From: Candidatus Chlorohelix allophototropha
Lineage (GTDB): Bacteria; Chloroflexota; Chloroflexia; Chloroheliales; Chloroheliaceae
Length of the DNA stretch: 64,000 nt
NCBI RefSeq assembly: GCF_030389965.1
Contig: NZ_CP128400.1
Span: 2,170,001 to 2,234,000, forward strand
Direction of reading: 5' to 3'
Under the pieces are notes generated by a model. That model made no database searches and was not told the DNA's origin. It saw nothing but the letters and a program-made list of their open reading frames with translations. Made by a program: the position numbers and the translations under genes. Numbering within the stretch: position 1 is the first letter of the stretch; each line of letters starts with the position of its first letter. This document shows positions 17,280 to 24,937 of the stretch, piece by piece.

Positions 17280-17816
17280 TTAAACGTGGTTGAGTGAGAG
17301 CGAGACGGTAAGCGACCAACTTAGCAGCTTGAACTCGCCGGAAACCAACGCATCGGCTATTTCTTCGCGGTTGAGATAAATCAATTCAAGCTCTTCGAGG
17401 TCATCGCTTTCGGCTTTACCCGAAAAACGGGCGTTGCGCGCCAAATAAAGATGCGCACTACCCGCGCCGCGATTGCCGTCCACGATATATTTACCCAACG
17501 AAACCCAATCGCGCGATTCGTAGCCCATCTCTTCCAGCAATTCGCGCTTGGCAGCCAGCAAAGGGTCTTCGCCCGGTTCGATGTAACCGCCCACCGTTGC
17601 CAGCGTAATCCCCTCAACCGCGTATTTGGTCTGACGGAAGCACAGAAATTGCCCATCTTCGGTCACCGCCAGCACGTTCACAAAATCGGGCGTGATTACC
17701 CACGGCCATTGGGGGATGGTGCGCCCATCGGGCAGTTCTACGGTATGATCTTCCACCGTCAGAAACTTACCGCGTTCCAGCACCTTTTCGCGTGCGATAG
17801 TTTTCCAGTTTTCCAC
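17280..17816 (-). CDS. NUDIX hydrolase, ADP-ribose pyrophosphatase-like
   Basis: A 178-residue NUDIX hydrolase. The box runs from GGYIEPGEDPL to RELLEEMGY (about residues 76-99) and fits G-x5-E-x7-REUxEExGU. The domain is preceded by a strand-rich N-terminus (FLTVEDHTVELPDG), as in ADP-ribose/nucleoside-diphosphate-sugar pyrophosphatases. The start is GTG directly after the ricT stop (TAAGCGTG), consistent with translational coupling. Members clean up nucleotide derivatives; the exact substrate cannot be given. Confidence 0.85.
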   Translation of the reverse strand: MENWKTIAREKVLERGKFLTVEDHTVELPDGRTIPQWPWVITPDFVNVLAVTEDGQFLCFRQTKYAVEGITLATVGGYIEPGEDPLLAAKRELLEEMGYESRDWVSLGKYIVDGNRGAGSAHLYLARNARFSGKAESDDLEELELIYLNREEIADALVSGEFKLLSWSLTVSLSLNHV

Positions 17817-17818
17817 GC

Positions 17819-18751
17819 TTAATCTTCCTTGAGGAATTGCAAATCTTCGGGGTCTTCTACCTCGAAAACGGTATCGGTATCGGCATCGTATCCGCCCACC
17901 AAGGTGGATTGCTCTTTTTCTTCGATGGTCAGTTCTCGATGGGGTAATTCGCTAAAAGCCCCATTATCAAAGGTTACGGTTACCGTTTGCTTGAGAATGT
18001 TGCGCCCTACTACCGCGCCGCTACCCTGCGCCCCGCACACCCGATCGCCCACTTTTGGCATATTCTCTTTCATTTTTTCGTACATGGGGTGTTCGTAGCT
18101 GAGGCAGCATAACAAACGACCGCATACCCCGGTTATTTTCGAGGGATTGAGCGGCAAATCTTGATCTTTGGCAGTTTTAATCGAAACCGGAGGAAATTCT
18201 GATGCCCAAGTAGAGCAGCACAGCGTTTCACCGCATTTACCCACGCCCCCCACCAGTTTGGCTTTATCGCGCACCCCGATTTGTCTTAACTCAATGCGAG
18301 TGCGGAAAATGCTGGCAAGGTCACGCACCAGTTGGCGAAAATCCACCCGCGTGTCGGCGGTAAAAAAGAAAGTTACCTTGCTGCCATCGTAGTTCCACTC
18401 ACACTCTACCAAGCGCATCGGAATGAGGAAAACCTTAACCCGCTCGGCGCATTTCACCAGCGATTCTTTGTTGCGGGCGCGATAGCTGAGTTGTCGATTT
18501 ACATCGTCCTCGTTGGCAATGCGCAGAATGGGCTTGAGCGGTTCGGCGAGTTGGCTGGCAGTGATACTGCGCGGCGGCAAAACTACTCGCGCCATTTCAG
18601 TATTGCGCCCAACCTCAATTACCACCCAATCATCGGGTTTTAATTCAAGCTCTCCGGGGTCGAAGTATTGGAGTTTACCGTTAGGCTTGAAGCGCACCGC
18701 TACCGTGCGGAAAGTATCTTTATTTTGATTTTGTATATCTTGAATTGTCAT
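17819..18751 (-). CDS. ricT: PSP1-domain protein, RicT/YaaT-like
   Basis: A 310-residue PSP1-domain protein. The conserved C-terminal block has two cysteine patches, GKCGETLCCSTW and GVCGRLLCCLSYEH, typical of RicT/YaaT, which in Bacillus acts with RicA and RicF as an FeS complex that assists RNase Y. Other recognisable parts are the ADTRVDFRQLVRDLA and GVRDKAKLVGG segments. An acidic 40-residue tail follows. Upstream lies holB, separated by 207 bases that contain a paired family H element; holB and ricT homologues are also neighbours in Bacillus. Partners RicA/RicF are not in the window. Confidence 0.9.
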   Translation of the reverse strand: MTIQDIQNQNKDTFRTVAVRFKPNGKLQYFDPGELELKPDDWVVIEVGRNTEMARVVLPPRSITASQLAEPLKPILRIANEDDVNRQLSYRARNKESLVKCAERVKVFLIPMRLVECEWNYDGSKVTFFFTADTRVDFRQLVRDLASIFRTRIELRQIGVRDKAKLVGGVGKCGETLCCSTWASEFPPVSIKTAKDQDLPLNPSKITGVCGRLLCCLSYEHPMYEKMKENMPKVGDRVCGAQGSGAVVGRNILKQTVTVTFDNGAFSELPHRELTIEEKEQSTLVGGYDADTDTVFEVEDPEDLQFLKED

Positions 18752-18858
18752 TTATTTTTCCCCGTTTCACTACATCTCATTGAACGCGGGTTATTGAGAA
18801 GCCCCCCGAACGCCGGGCGCATTGGAAATGAATTAACTCTCATGAGATTTGGTTCGTA

Positions 18859-18942
18859 GGGGCGATTCGAGAATCGCCCTTCTTTATTTGCCACAATCCT
18901 AACGATATTACCAACCACACGCGGGCGTGTCGAGCCACGCCC
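18859..18942. repeat. Paired family H element (two hairpins, 43-nt spacer)
   Basis: The first hairpin at 18859-18879 has ATT/AAT arms and a CGAG loop. The second at 18923-18942 has TG/CA arms (GGGCGTGTCGAGCCACGCCC). The 43 intervening bases begin TTCTTTATTTGCCACAATCC and end ACCAACCACACGC, and match the spacers of the other pairs. The unit sits between holB and ricT. Confidence 0.8.
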
Positions 18943-18958
18943 CTACGAACCGGGAACG

Positions 18959-20002
18959 TTATGCCTTTGGCAATTTATTGATGAACAAATCGCCTAACGC
19001 AAGGCGCGGCATCACATTCGCTTCGAGTTCTGCCTGCGCGTGGGTGATACCTAAAAGCATATCTTTTATTTGAATGGGCGAAAAACGCCCGGCTTGCTCT
19101 TTTAAGGTATCCAGCTTATCTACATTAGAAATATGCGCAGGTAGATTCTGGCGCACCAACGCCAAATCTCGCCACCAACCCAACCAAATATTTAACATGA
19201 CCAGCACCGAGGTGCGCTTATTGCCGCCGCTTTGCCAACGCGCGGTAAGCGTATCGGCAAAGGACAGCCGTTTAACCCGGTCGGCAGGTAGCAATTCTTC
19301 AAGGTGCATCAAGGCTTCATCGCGGTCATTGATGCGCTGTTTGGTAGTGTCGCGATACTCCTCCAACGCCCAACCGGGTCTTCCGGCAGACAACGCCGCG
19401 AGCATATGCGCCTCATTTTTGCTTGCCCCTTCGCTAAGTAATGACCGGGCAATTTCCTCGCGTGGCACAGGTCGCAACTCGATTATTTGGCAACGGCTTA
19501 CGATAGTTGGGAGCATTGGGCGATCACTATCCGCCAGCAAAATCAAAACGGCGCGGTCGGGCGGTTCTTCTAGCGTTTTGAGGAAAGCGTTGGCGGCAGC
19601 GGTTTGCATTGTTTCGGCATCGCGGATGATGATGACGCGCCAGCCTATTTCATGGGGGGGGCGACTAACTTCATGGCTGATATAGCGCACCGAGTCTATT
19701 TTTAGGTTTTGCCCGGCGTTACCCTCTTTGACTCCCTCGCTGCGGGTTTGCCATTCCAGCCCTAATACTGTAACGTCAGAGTGTTTGTTTTCTTCGATGA
19801 GGCGACAGGGGCGACACTCGCCGCAATAGCGCAAGCCATATTTTTTTGCAGGAGGGTTTTCGCAACCGAGCGCGAGGGCAAAATCCAACGCCAACCTAAA
19901 CTTGCCGACTCCCGCCGGACCTCGTAACAGGTAAGCGTGGGTAACTTTTTCGGTGTCTATGCAATTTTGCAGAAAACTAACTGCCCAGCCGTGTCCAATC
20001 AT
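18959..20002 (-). CDS. holB: DNA polymerase III delta-prime subunit
   Basis: A 347-residue AAA+ clamp-loader subunit from the ATG at 20002; the open frame upstream overlaps the thioesterase gene and shows no homology. The P-loop region reads GPAGVGKF (about 28-35) and lacks the Ser/Thr after Lys, consistent with the non-hydrolysing delta-prime class. A zinc-type cysteine set follows (Cys47, Cys60, Cys63, Cys66). SRC appears as SRCQIIELRP (sensor/arginine-finger region), preceded by FLKTLEEPPDRAVLILLADS. It begins one base after the thioesterase stop (TGATATG), which implies coupling. Confidence 0.92.
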   Translation of the reverse strand: MIGHGWAVSFLQNCIDTEKVTHAYLLRGPAGVGKFRLALDFALALGCENPPAKKYGLRYCGECRPCRLIEENKHSDVTVLGLEWQTRSEGVKEGNAGQNLKIDSVRYISHEVSRPPHEIGWRVIIIRDAETMQTAAANAFLKTLEEPPDRAVLILLADSDRPMLPTIVSRCQIIELRPVPREEIARSLLSEGASKNEAHMLAALSAGRPGWALEEYRDTTKQRINDRDEALMHLEELLPADRVKRLSFADTLTARWQSGGNKRTSVLVMLNIWLGWWRDLALVRQNLPAHISNVDKLDTLKEQAGRFSPIQIKDMLLGITHAQAELEANVMPRLALGDLFINKLPKA

Positions 20003-20003
20003 A

Positions 20004-20507
20004 TCACTGCCTGTTTTTTGCCAGCCACTCTTCCCATTCGGCGAAATCTCCGCCCACCGATTTGATAATTTCGTGGCGGGTTGCATCGGGTAAACGCACG
20101 AATAAGCCGCTTGCTTCGGCGGTAACTTCGCCTGTTTCAACGACTTGGATTCGTCCGCGCATTTCCATTGCCCGTCCGGCATCGCGCACTAATTCGCCGC
20201 TGATACGCAATTTTTGACCTAAAGGAGTCGGCTTACGGAATTTTACTTCGAGCTTTCCGGTTGAAACCCACTTATCATAGAGAAAAGCCACGCGGGATAT
20301 GGTTTCATCTAAAACGGTGGTGATGATGCCACCATGTAAGATACCGGGCCAACTCTGGTAGTATTCCGAGGGCGTAAATTCAGTCCAGACCTGCGTTTTG
20401 TTATTGTAGAAATCCAGCCGCAACCCGGCAGGGTTATTTCTACCACACACAAAGCAGAAATCCGAAGCGGGTTGACGCGAAACTTCGCCGGAATCTAGGT
20501 CATTCAT
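20004..20507 (-). CDS. PaaI-family hotdog thioesterase
   Basis: A 167-residue single hotdog-fold protein. Family marks are CFVCGRNNPAGLRLDFY near residue 17 and GILHGGIITTVLDETIS (about 55-71), with HGG at the start of the central helix and the usual downstream Asp/Glu. Such enzymes hydrolyse acyl-CoA thioesters; the CFVCG N-terminus is common in the subgroup annotated PaaI-like. It is coupled to holB downstream and follows the NERD-like gene by eight bases. Confidence 0.85.
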   Translation of the reverse strand: MNDLDSGEVSRQPASDFCFVCGRNNPAGLRLDFYNNKTQVWTEFTPSEYYQSWPGILHGGIITTVLDETISRVAFLYDKWVSTGKLEVKFRKPTPLGQKLRISGELVRDAGRAMEMRGRIQVVETGEVTAEASGLFVRLPDATRHEIIKSVGGDFAEWEEWLAKNRQ

Positions 20508-20515
20508 CGCTTAAA

Positions 20516-21595
20516 CTATTTCCTACGCTTAGCAGGGTCTCCGAATGCGCCCGGATTTGGCTTTTTCAAGGGTTCTACCGCTGCCTTGCGGGGTTTTTCT
20601 TCGGACACTTTAGCCGGGAGCGGTTTGCCGTTCAAGCCAACCCGCTGACCGGGCTGTGGCGCTGCGCCCGCGCTCGGTTTGCGCTCGCTCGGTTTCTTCT
20701 TCTCATCTTTTACTTTGGTTTTGGCAACTCGCGCGGCTTCTACCGCTAATTCCTGCTCTCGTTCCATTTGGAGGCGCTTATGGGCGGGCATGCTCAATAA
20801 TTCCAGCGCTTCTGCCTGTTCTTCTTGCGGTAATTGCCCGATCAGCAGTTTTTCTATTTCAAACTGCTCCTCTGCGGTCATGCTCAATTCGGTTTGCCAT
20901 TGGCGCACTGCTTCTCGCAAATCACTGTTCATGCAGACCGGGAAGCTCATTTCTGAAACGTTTTCAATGGTAGCGCGAGGGTTATTAAGCACTACGATGC
21001 CATCGGTGGGTATATCAAAACCTTTTTGCTCAAACCAAGTGCGCAGCCGTTTGCATTGGCGGCTCAGTTCTTGGCTTGGATTACCGATACCGGGTTCGCC
21101 AATAGTGCCGATAGAATTTACAAAACCGCGTTTCATGCGATAAAGGTCGCGTCCGGCTTTTAACTTGCCCAGTTGCCCCTTCATATTAATAAGGATGATA
21201 CCCTGCGGAGTGACCAGCATATGCTCAATCGAGATTCCGGCGATATTCAGATAGTTGTAAAGGTGGAAGCGGGAAGGCGAGCCTTTAAGCTGTCTATCAA
21301 TATCCTGTTCTTCGGATAAGAGCCTGTAACCGCCGACAGCGTGGCGGCGATTGTTATAAGCGCCACGTTTACTTAGAAAAATCCCTAGAAAGAGTAGGGG
21401 ATAGCCAAAAATGATGATAAAAAAAGCGCCCTGTGGGCTACCACCGGCTATTAGTAGGGTTAGCATAGAGCCAAGTAGCCCTGCTACACCCCCCCAGAAC
21501 ATGATGCGATTATTGCGGATTCGTTTGTTTAATTCGGCTTTATTGGTTACAACAAACACAGCCAGACTCCCGATTTCATTTGATATAGAAAGCAA
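20516..21595 (-). CDS. Membrane protein with NERD-like nuclease-related domain and basic tail
   Basis: A 359-residue protein. Two hydrophobic helices lie at about residues 34-74. A domain of about 130-240 contains IEHMLVTPQGIILINMKGQLG, resembling the central strands of the NERD domain, where the usual motif is an acidic residue then EVK; here it is NMKG, so nuclease activity is doubtful. A coiled region rich in Glu/Arg follows (about 260-310), and the last 50 residues are Lys/Pro-rich (KKKPSERKPS, GAFGDPAKRRK), which could contact RNA, DNA or membrane. The start is TTG; internal starts before the first helix are possible. Function unknown. Confidence 0.6.
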   Translation of the reverse strand: MLSISNEIGSLAVFVVTNKAELNKRIRNNRIMFWGGVAGLLGSMLTLLIAGGSPQGAFFIIIFGYPLLFLGIFLSKRGAYNNRRHAVGGYRLLSEEQDIDRQLKGSPSRFHLYNYLNIAGISIEHMLVTPQGIILINMKGQLGKLKAGRDLYRMKRGFVNSIGTIGEPGIGNPSQELSRQCKRLRTWFEQKGFDIPTDGIVVLNNPRATIENVSEMSFPVCMNSDLREAVRQWQTELSMTAEEQFEIEKLLIGQLPQEEQAEALELLSMPAHKRLQMEREQELAVEAARVAKTKVKDEKKKPSERKPSAGAAPQPGQRVGLNGKPLPAKVSEEKPRKAAVEPLKKPNPGAFGDPAKRRK

Positions 21596-21611
21596 CTACC
21601 CGCCGATTGCT

Positions 21612-21998
21612 TCAATTTTCTGGGATAAAGTTGATCTTAGGCGTGCCGGGCGGGAATTCGGCATCAATCAATAAAGTCATGTTATGGCGGCGGGCAGGAG
21701 TGGCAGTATCCACCCATTTTTCTACAACTGCCTTGTTTTGCTGCTGCCAAGTAAGTAACGCTTGCCCGCCTTTAGCCCACCAATTATTGTAGGCTTCACG
21801 ACTTTCATAGATCGTCATCGCCATGTATTTGTTGACATCTTCGCCTTCCTGAATACGGAAAAGCTTTACTGATAACACTCCCGGCACTTCCCTGTACTGG
21901 GGCAAAATCCCGTTTCTGGTTAGTTCTTCTAGGTCGCTAGCGCGTGCGCCCGCCCGCACTTCCCAGATAACAATAGTGTAAAAATGACCTTCTGCCAT
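21612..21998 (-). CDS. Antibiotic-biosynthesis-monooxygenase-like dimeric barrel protein
   Basis: A 128-residue protein with the alpha/beta pattern of the dimeric ferredoxin-like barrel: FYTIVIWEVRAG, a helix, LPQYREVPGVLSVKLFRI, then YMAMTIYESREAYNNWW. ABM-like proteins may be monooxygenases, but many are binding proteins; no catalytic residue can be pointed out. It lies six bases downstream of fabF, so a common mRNA is likely. Confidence 0.6.
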   Translation of the reverse strand: MAEGHFYTIVIWEVRAGARASDLEELTRNGILPQYREVPGVLSVKLFRIQEGEDVNKYMAMTIYESREAYNNWWAKGGQALLTWQQQNKAVVEKWVDTATPARRHNMTLLIDAEFPPGTPKINFIPEN

Positions 21999-22004
21999 TG
22001 GGAA

Positions 22005-23546
22005 TCACCTCTTAGCCTCAGGACTCTCAGGTGTATATTTCTTGAAAATTAGACAAGCGTTTTGACCACCAAACCCAAAGGAATTACTCATTCCAATGTT
22101 GATTTTAAACGGTCTGGCGCGATTTGGTACATAATCAAGGTCGCAGTCCGGGTCGGGATTGTCTAGATTTATAGTAGGATGTATCAACTCTTCCTGCATC
22201 ATGGTAATCGTGGCGATAGCTTCTACGCCTCCCGCTCCGCCCAATAGATGCCCAATCATAGATTTGGTGCTGCTGATTGGAATCTGGTAGGCGTAATCTC
22301 CAAAAACCTTTTTTATCGCTACGGTTTCCATTTTATCATTTTTTTCGGTGCTAGTGCCGTGTGCATTGATGTAATCTATGTCGCGGGGGGCTAATCCGGC
22401 ACGATGAATGGCGCGGCGCATTGCTCTGACTGCGCCGAAGGAGTCGGGGTCGGGGTCGGTCAGATGATAAGCATCGTTGGTGGCGGCGAAACCGATCACT
22501 TCCGCATAGATTCGCGCCCCTCTTGCCAGCGCATGTTCCAGATTTTCCAGAACTACAATTCCTGCGCCTTCACTGGGTACGAATCCATCGCGGTCTCGAT
22601 CAAAGGGGCGGCTGGCTTGAGTAGGTCGCTCGTTGTATTTGCTGCTCATCGCCCGCATAACGCTAAAACTGGCAAGCCCTAATTCGCTGATAGGGGCTTC
22701 ACAACCGCCCGTAATCATTACTTCGGCATCCCCACGCCGGATTACTTCCGCCGCTTCTCCGATTGATTGGGTGCTGCTGGCGCAGGCGGTGACTATCGTG
22801 CCGTTATAACCTTTTATGCCTGCTTGCAAAGCCACTTGGCTGCTGGACATGTTCGGCAAGATTATGGGGATGAAGAAAGGGCTAAGGCGCATCCCGCCTT
22901 TTTCCATTAGAGTACGTGCGCCCTGTTCAACTTCAGGGAAAGCGCAGTTACCTACTCCCAGTAAAACCCCATAATCTTCGGCTACATCATCTTCGATTTT
23001 TAAGTTGGCATCTTTGATAGCTTGGAAACTGGCAGCGACCGCAAATTGGCTGGCTCTGGACATGCGGCGGGCATCTTTAGTATCTATAAATTTCTTTGGA
23101 TCCCACTCTTTTACTTCTCCGGCTATTTTGGTAGGATACCCCTCGGTTTTGCTCAGCGTCATGGGGGCGATACCGCTTTGCCCTTTGCGAAGCCCTGCCC
23201 AAAACTCTTCTACGCTATAGCCTAGTGGGTTGATAGTGCCAAGCCCGGTAACTACTACGCGCCGTTTTTCTTTTTCGCCAGAATCGGCTAACACCGCTTG
23301 CGGTTCGGTAGTAATTATAGTGGCGGTTCCACTCATCTTTCCGATGATGTCGTTCAGTAAACTATCAATTTTACTTTCTATATCATTATCTTCGGGATAC
23401 TCGCGTTTATTTTCAAGCCGCGCCAAGTCAAGTCCTACTTGTGCCAAGCGGGTTTTAAGCTCATTTACTTCAGCCTTGTTAAGGTTTCGCCATTTGCTGC
23501 GTTCGTTGTCCATAAGGCTTTCGCCTCGGTCTCCTTTGCTAGACAT
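22005..23546 (-). CDS. fabF: Beta-ketoacyl-ACP synthase II with N-terminal extension
   Basis: A 513-residue protein whose FabF core begins near residue 97 (RRVVVTGLGTINPLG). Catalytic Cys255 lies in VTACASSTQ, His396 in NAHGTSTEKND and His433 in SMIGHLLGGAGG. It condenses acyl-ACP with malonyl-ACP in fatty-acid elongation. The first 95 residues are not part of the family: charged, probably a short coiled coil (LKTRLAQVGLDLARLENKRE), then a Thr-rich linker. GGGGAAAAA before the first ATG supports the long form; ATG at residue 71 is the alternative that would give a normal length. The extension could be an ACP- or partner-docking segment. Confidence 0.88.
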   Translation of the reverse strand: MSSKGDRGESLMDNERSKWRNLNKAEVNELKTRLAQVGLDLARLENKREYPEDNDIESKIDSLLNDIIGKMSGTATIITTEPQAVLADSGEKEKRRVVVTGLGTINPLGYSVEEFWAGLRKGQSGIAPMTLSKTEGYPTKIAGEVKEWDPKKFIDTKDARRMSRASQFAVAASFQAIKDANLKIEDDVAEDYGVLLGVGNCAFPEVEQGARTLMEKGGMRLSPFFIPIILPNMSSSQVALQAGIKGYNGTIVTACASSTQSIGEAAEVIRRGDAEVMITGGCEAPISELGLASFSVMRAMSSKYNERPTQASRPFDRDRDGFVPSEGAGIVVLENLEHALARGARIYAEVIGFAATNDAYHLTDPDPDSFGAVRAMRRAIHRAGLAPRDIDYINAHGTSTEKNDKMETVAIKKVFGDYAYQIPISSTKSMIGHLLGGAGGVEAIATITMMQEELIHPTINLDNPDPDCDLDYVPNRARPFKINIGMSNSFGFGGQNACLIFKKYTPESPEAKR

Positions 23547-23744
23547 TTTTTCCCCTTACCCTGAATTCATTCGGAATTGCCGAAATACCGGGTTTTTGAG
23601 GTTATTCTCTGCACTCTTCCAACATATCATTTTGGAGCTTTCAGAAAGAATATGGTATCAATTATGGCTGTTACTTTAGCATAATCAAGTCACCTTAGCA
23701 AACAATATTAGTAGTACACAGTCCGGACACAGAATTAATGAAAA

Positions 23745-23892
23745 GAGGTGCAGGGGAAATTCCCCGCCGGGGTAATAGGGATGTCCCCTATAAATCCTCT
23801 CTCTCTTTTCCCCCTTGAGGGGGTTAGGGGGTGAATAATTACCAATATTAATAGGTACGACCCAACAAACGAAGGGCGCATTCTGATACGCC
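23745..23892. repeat. Family T repeat followed by decayed family H hairpin
   Basis: From 23745 the G/C blocks of family T appear (GTGCAGGGG, CCGCCGGGG, GATGTCCCC, CTCTCTCTTTTCCCCC, then GGGGGTTAGGGGGTG), ending AATAATTACC; this border also occurs, inverted, before the tandem array at 61.3 kb. A decayed hairpin GGGCGCATTCTGATACGCC follows at about 23874-23892. The rest of the 398-base gap between fabF and the reductase gene shows nothing recognisable. Confidence 0.65.
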
Positions 23893-23944
23893 TGCGTGCG
23901 ATTGGCAAATTCTGATGGATTTACCGCAACTAGATTTAATGGCG

Positions 23945-24937
23945 TTAACCCACATGCGGGGGCGTTTGTAATGTGCGCTCGAGCAATTTTACCGCCGCAT
24001 ACATCGCCTCTAGGTGTGGAGTTGGTACGCCCACCAACCTGCCCAACTCTACCACTGCCCCCACGATAGCCTCTATTTCGGTGGGTCGTCCGCTCTCAAT
24101 GTCTTGCAACATCGAAGTTTTGTGCGCCCCTATTTTCTCAGCGCCCGCAATGCGCTGCTCAAGCGAAATCCCGAAATCTATACCCAATTTCTCGGCGATA
24201 AGCTGCGCTTCATACATCATGTCGTGTGCCAATTGGCGGGTCAGGGGATAGCGGCAAATATCCTCCAGCGTAGCGCGGGTTAACGCACTGATAGGGTTAA
24301 AGGCGAGATTGCCCCACAGCTTAACCCACAACTCAGCGCGAATACGCGGACGAATCGGCGCTTTCAAACCCGCGCTATTAATCGCTTGCGCCAGCCTAGC
24401 AATCCGTTCGGTTTTTGCGCCGTCAAGTTCGCCTAGCGAAAACCTATCCCCTTCCAGATGGCGCACCACGCCCGGTTCTGCCAGTTCTGCTGCCGGGTAC
24501 ACCACACAGCCAATCACACGCTCAAGCTCGATATTGGCTTCTATCACGCCGCCGGGGTCAACCGCCTCGATGCGGTACTGCTCATAGGGGCTATCCAACT
24601 TGCGGAAATACCACCAAGGCACGCCGTTTTGCGCCAAAACCACCATTGTAGTGGGGCTATACATTGCGCGCATTGCCGGAGCAATGGCAGAAAGGCTATG
24701 CGCTTTGAGCGTCACAATAACCGCCTCTTGCTCTCCGGCTTCGCGCATATCGGCGGTGGCATGCACATTCTTTGCCAAATATTCTGTACCGTCTGCCTCT
24801 AGCAATTTCAAGCCGTTGCGCCGGATTGCCTCAAGGTGCGCCCCTCGCGCAATTAGCGTCACTTCCTCGCCGGAAAGAGCCAATTTCGCGCCAAGATAGC
24901 CGCCTATCGCGCCCGCGCCCACAATCGCGATTCTCAT
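23945..24937 (-). CDS. 2-dehydropantoate 2-reductase family enzyme
   Basis: 330 residues from the ATG at 24937. It has an N-terminal Rossmann fold with GAGAIGGYLGAKLAL, family strands such as VIVTLKAHSLSAIAPAM and VVLAQNGVPWWYF, and the C-terminal helical domain with ELWVKLWGNLAFNPISALT containing the expected Lys and Asn. ApbA/PanE enzymes reduce ketopantoate with NADPH for pantothenate, but the family is broad. The ATG overlaps the stop of the acyl-CoA synthetase (TAATG), so the two are translated together and may share a CoA- or acid-related pathway. No panB or panC is nearby. Confidence 0.85.
   Translation of the reverse strand: MRIAIVGAGAIGGYLGAKLALSGEEVTLIARGAHLEAIRRNGLKLLEADGTEYLAKNVHATADMREAGEQEAVIVTLKAHSLSAIAPAMRAMYSPTTMVVLAQNGVPWWYFRKLDSPYEQYRIEAVDPGGVIEANIELERVIGCVVYPAAELAEPGVVRHLEGDRFSLGELDGAKTERIARLAQAINSAGLKAPIRPRIRAELWVKLWGNLAFNPISALTRATLEDICRYPLTRQLAHDMMYEAQLIAEKLGIDFGISLEQRIAGAEKIGAHKTSMLQDIESGRPTEIEAIVGAVVELGRLVGVPTPHLEAMYAAVKLLERTLQTPPHVG

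Noticed and set aside
20003-20182. Longer holB reading frame
   Set aside because: It lies wholly inside the thioesterase gene, and MIGHGWAVSF at 20002 matches the family start.
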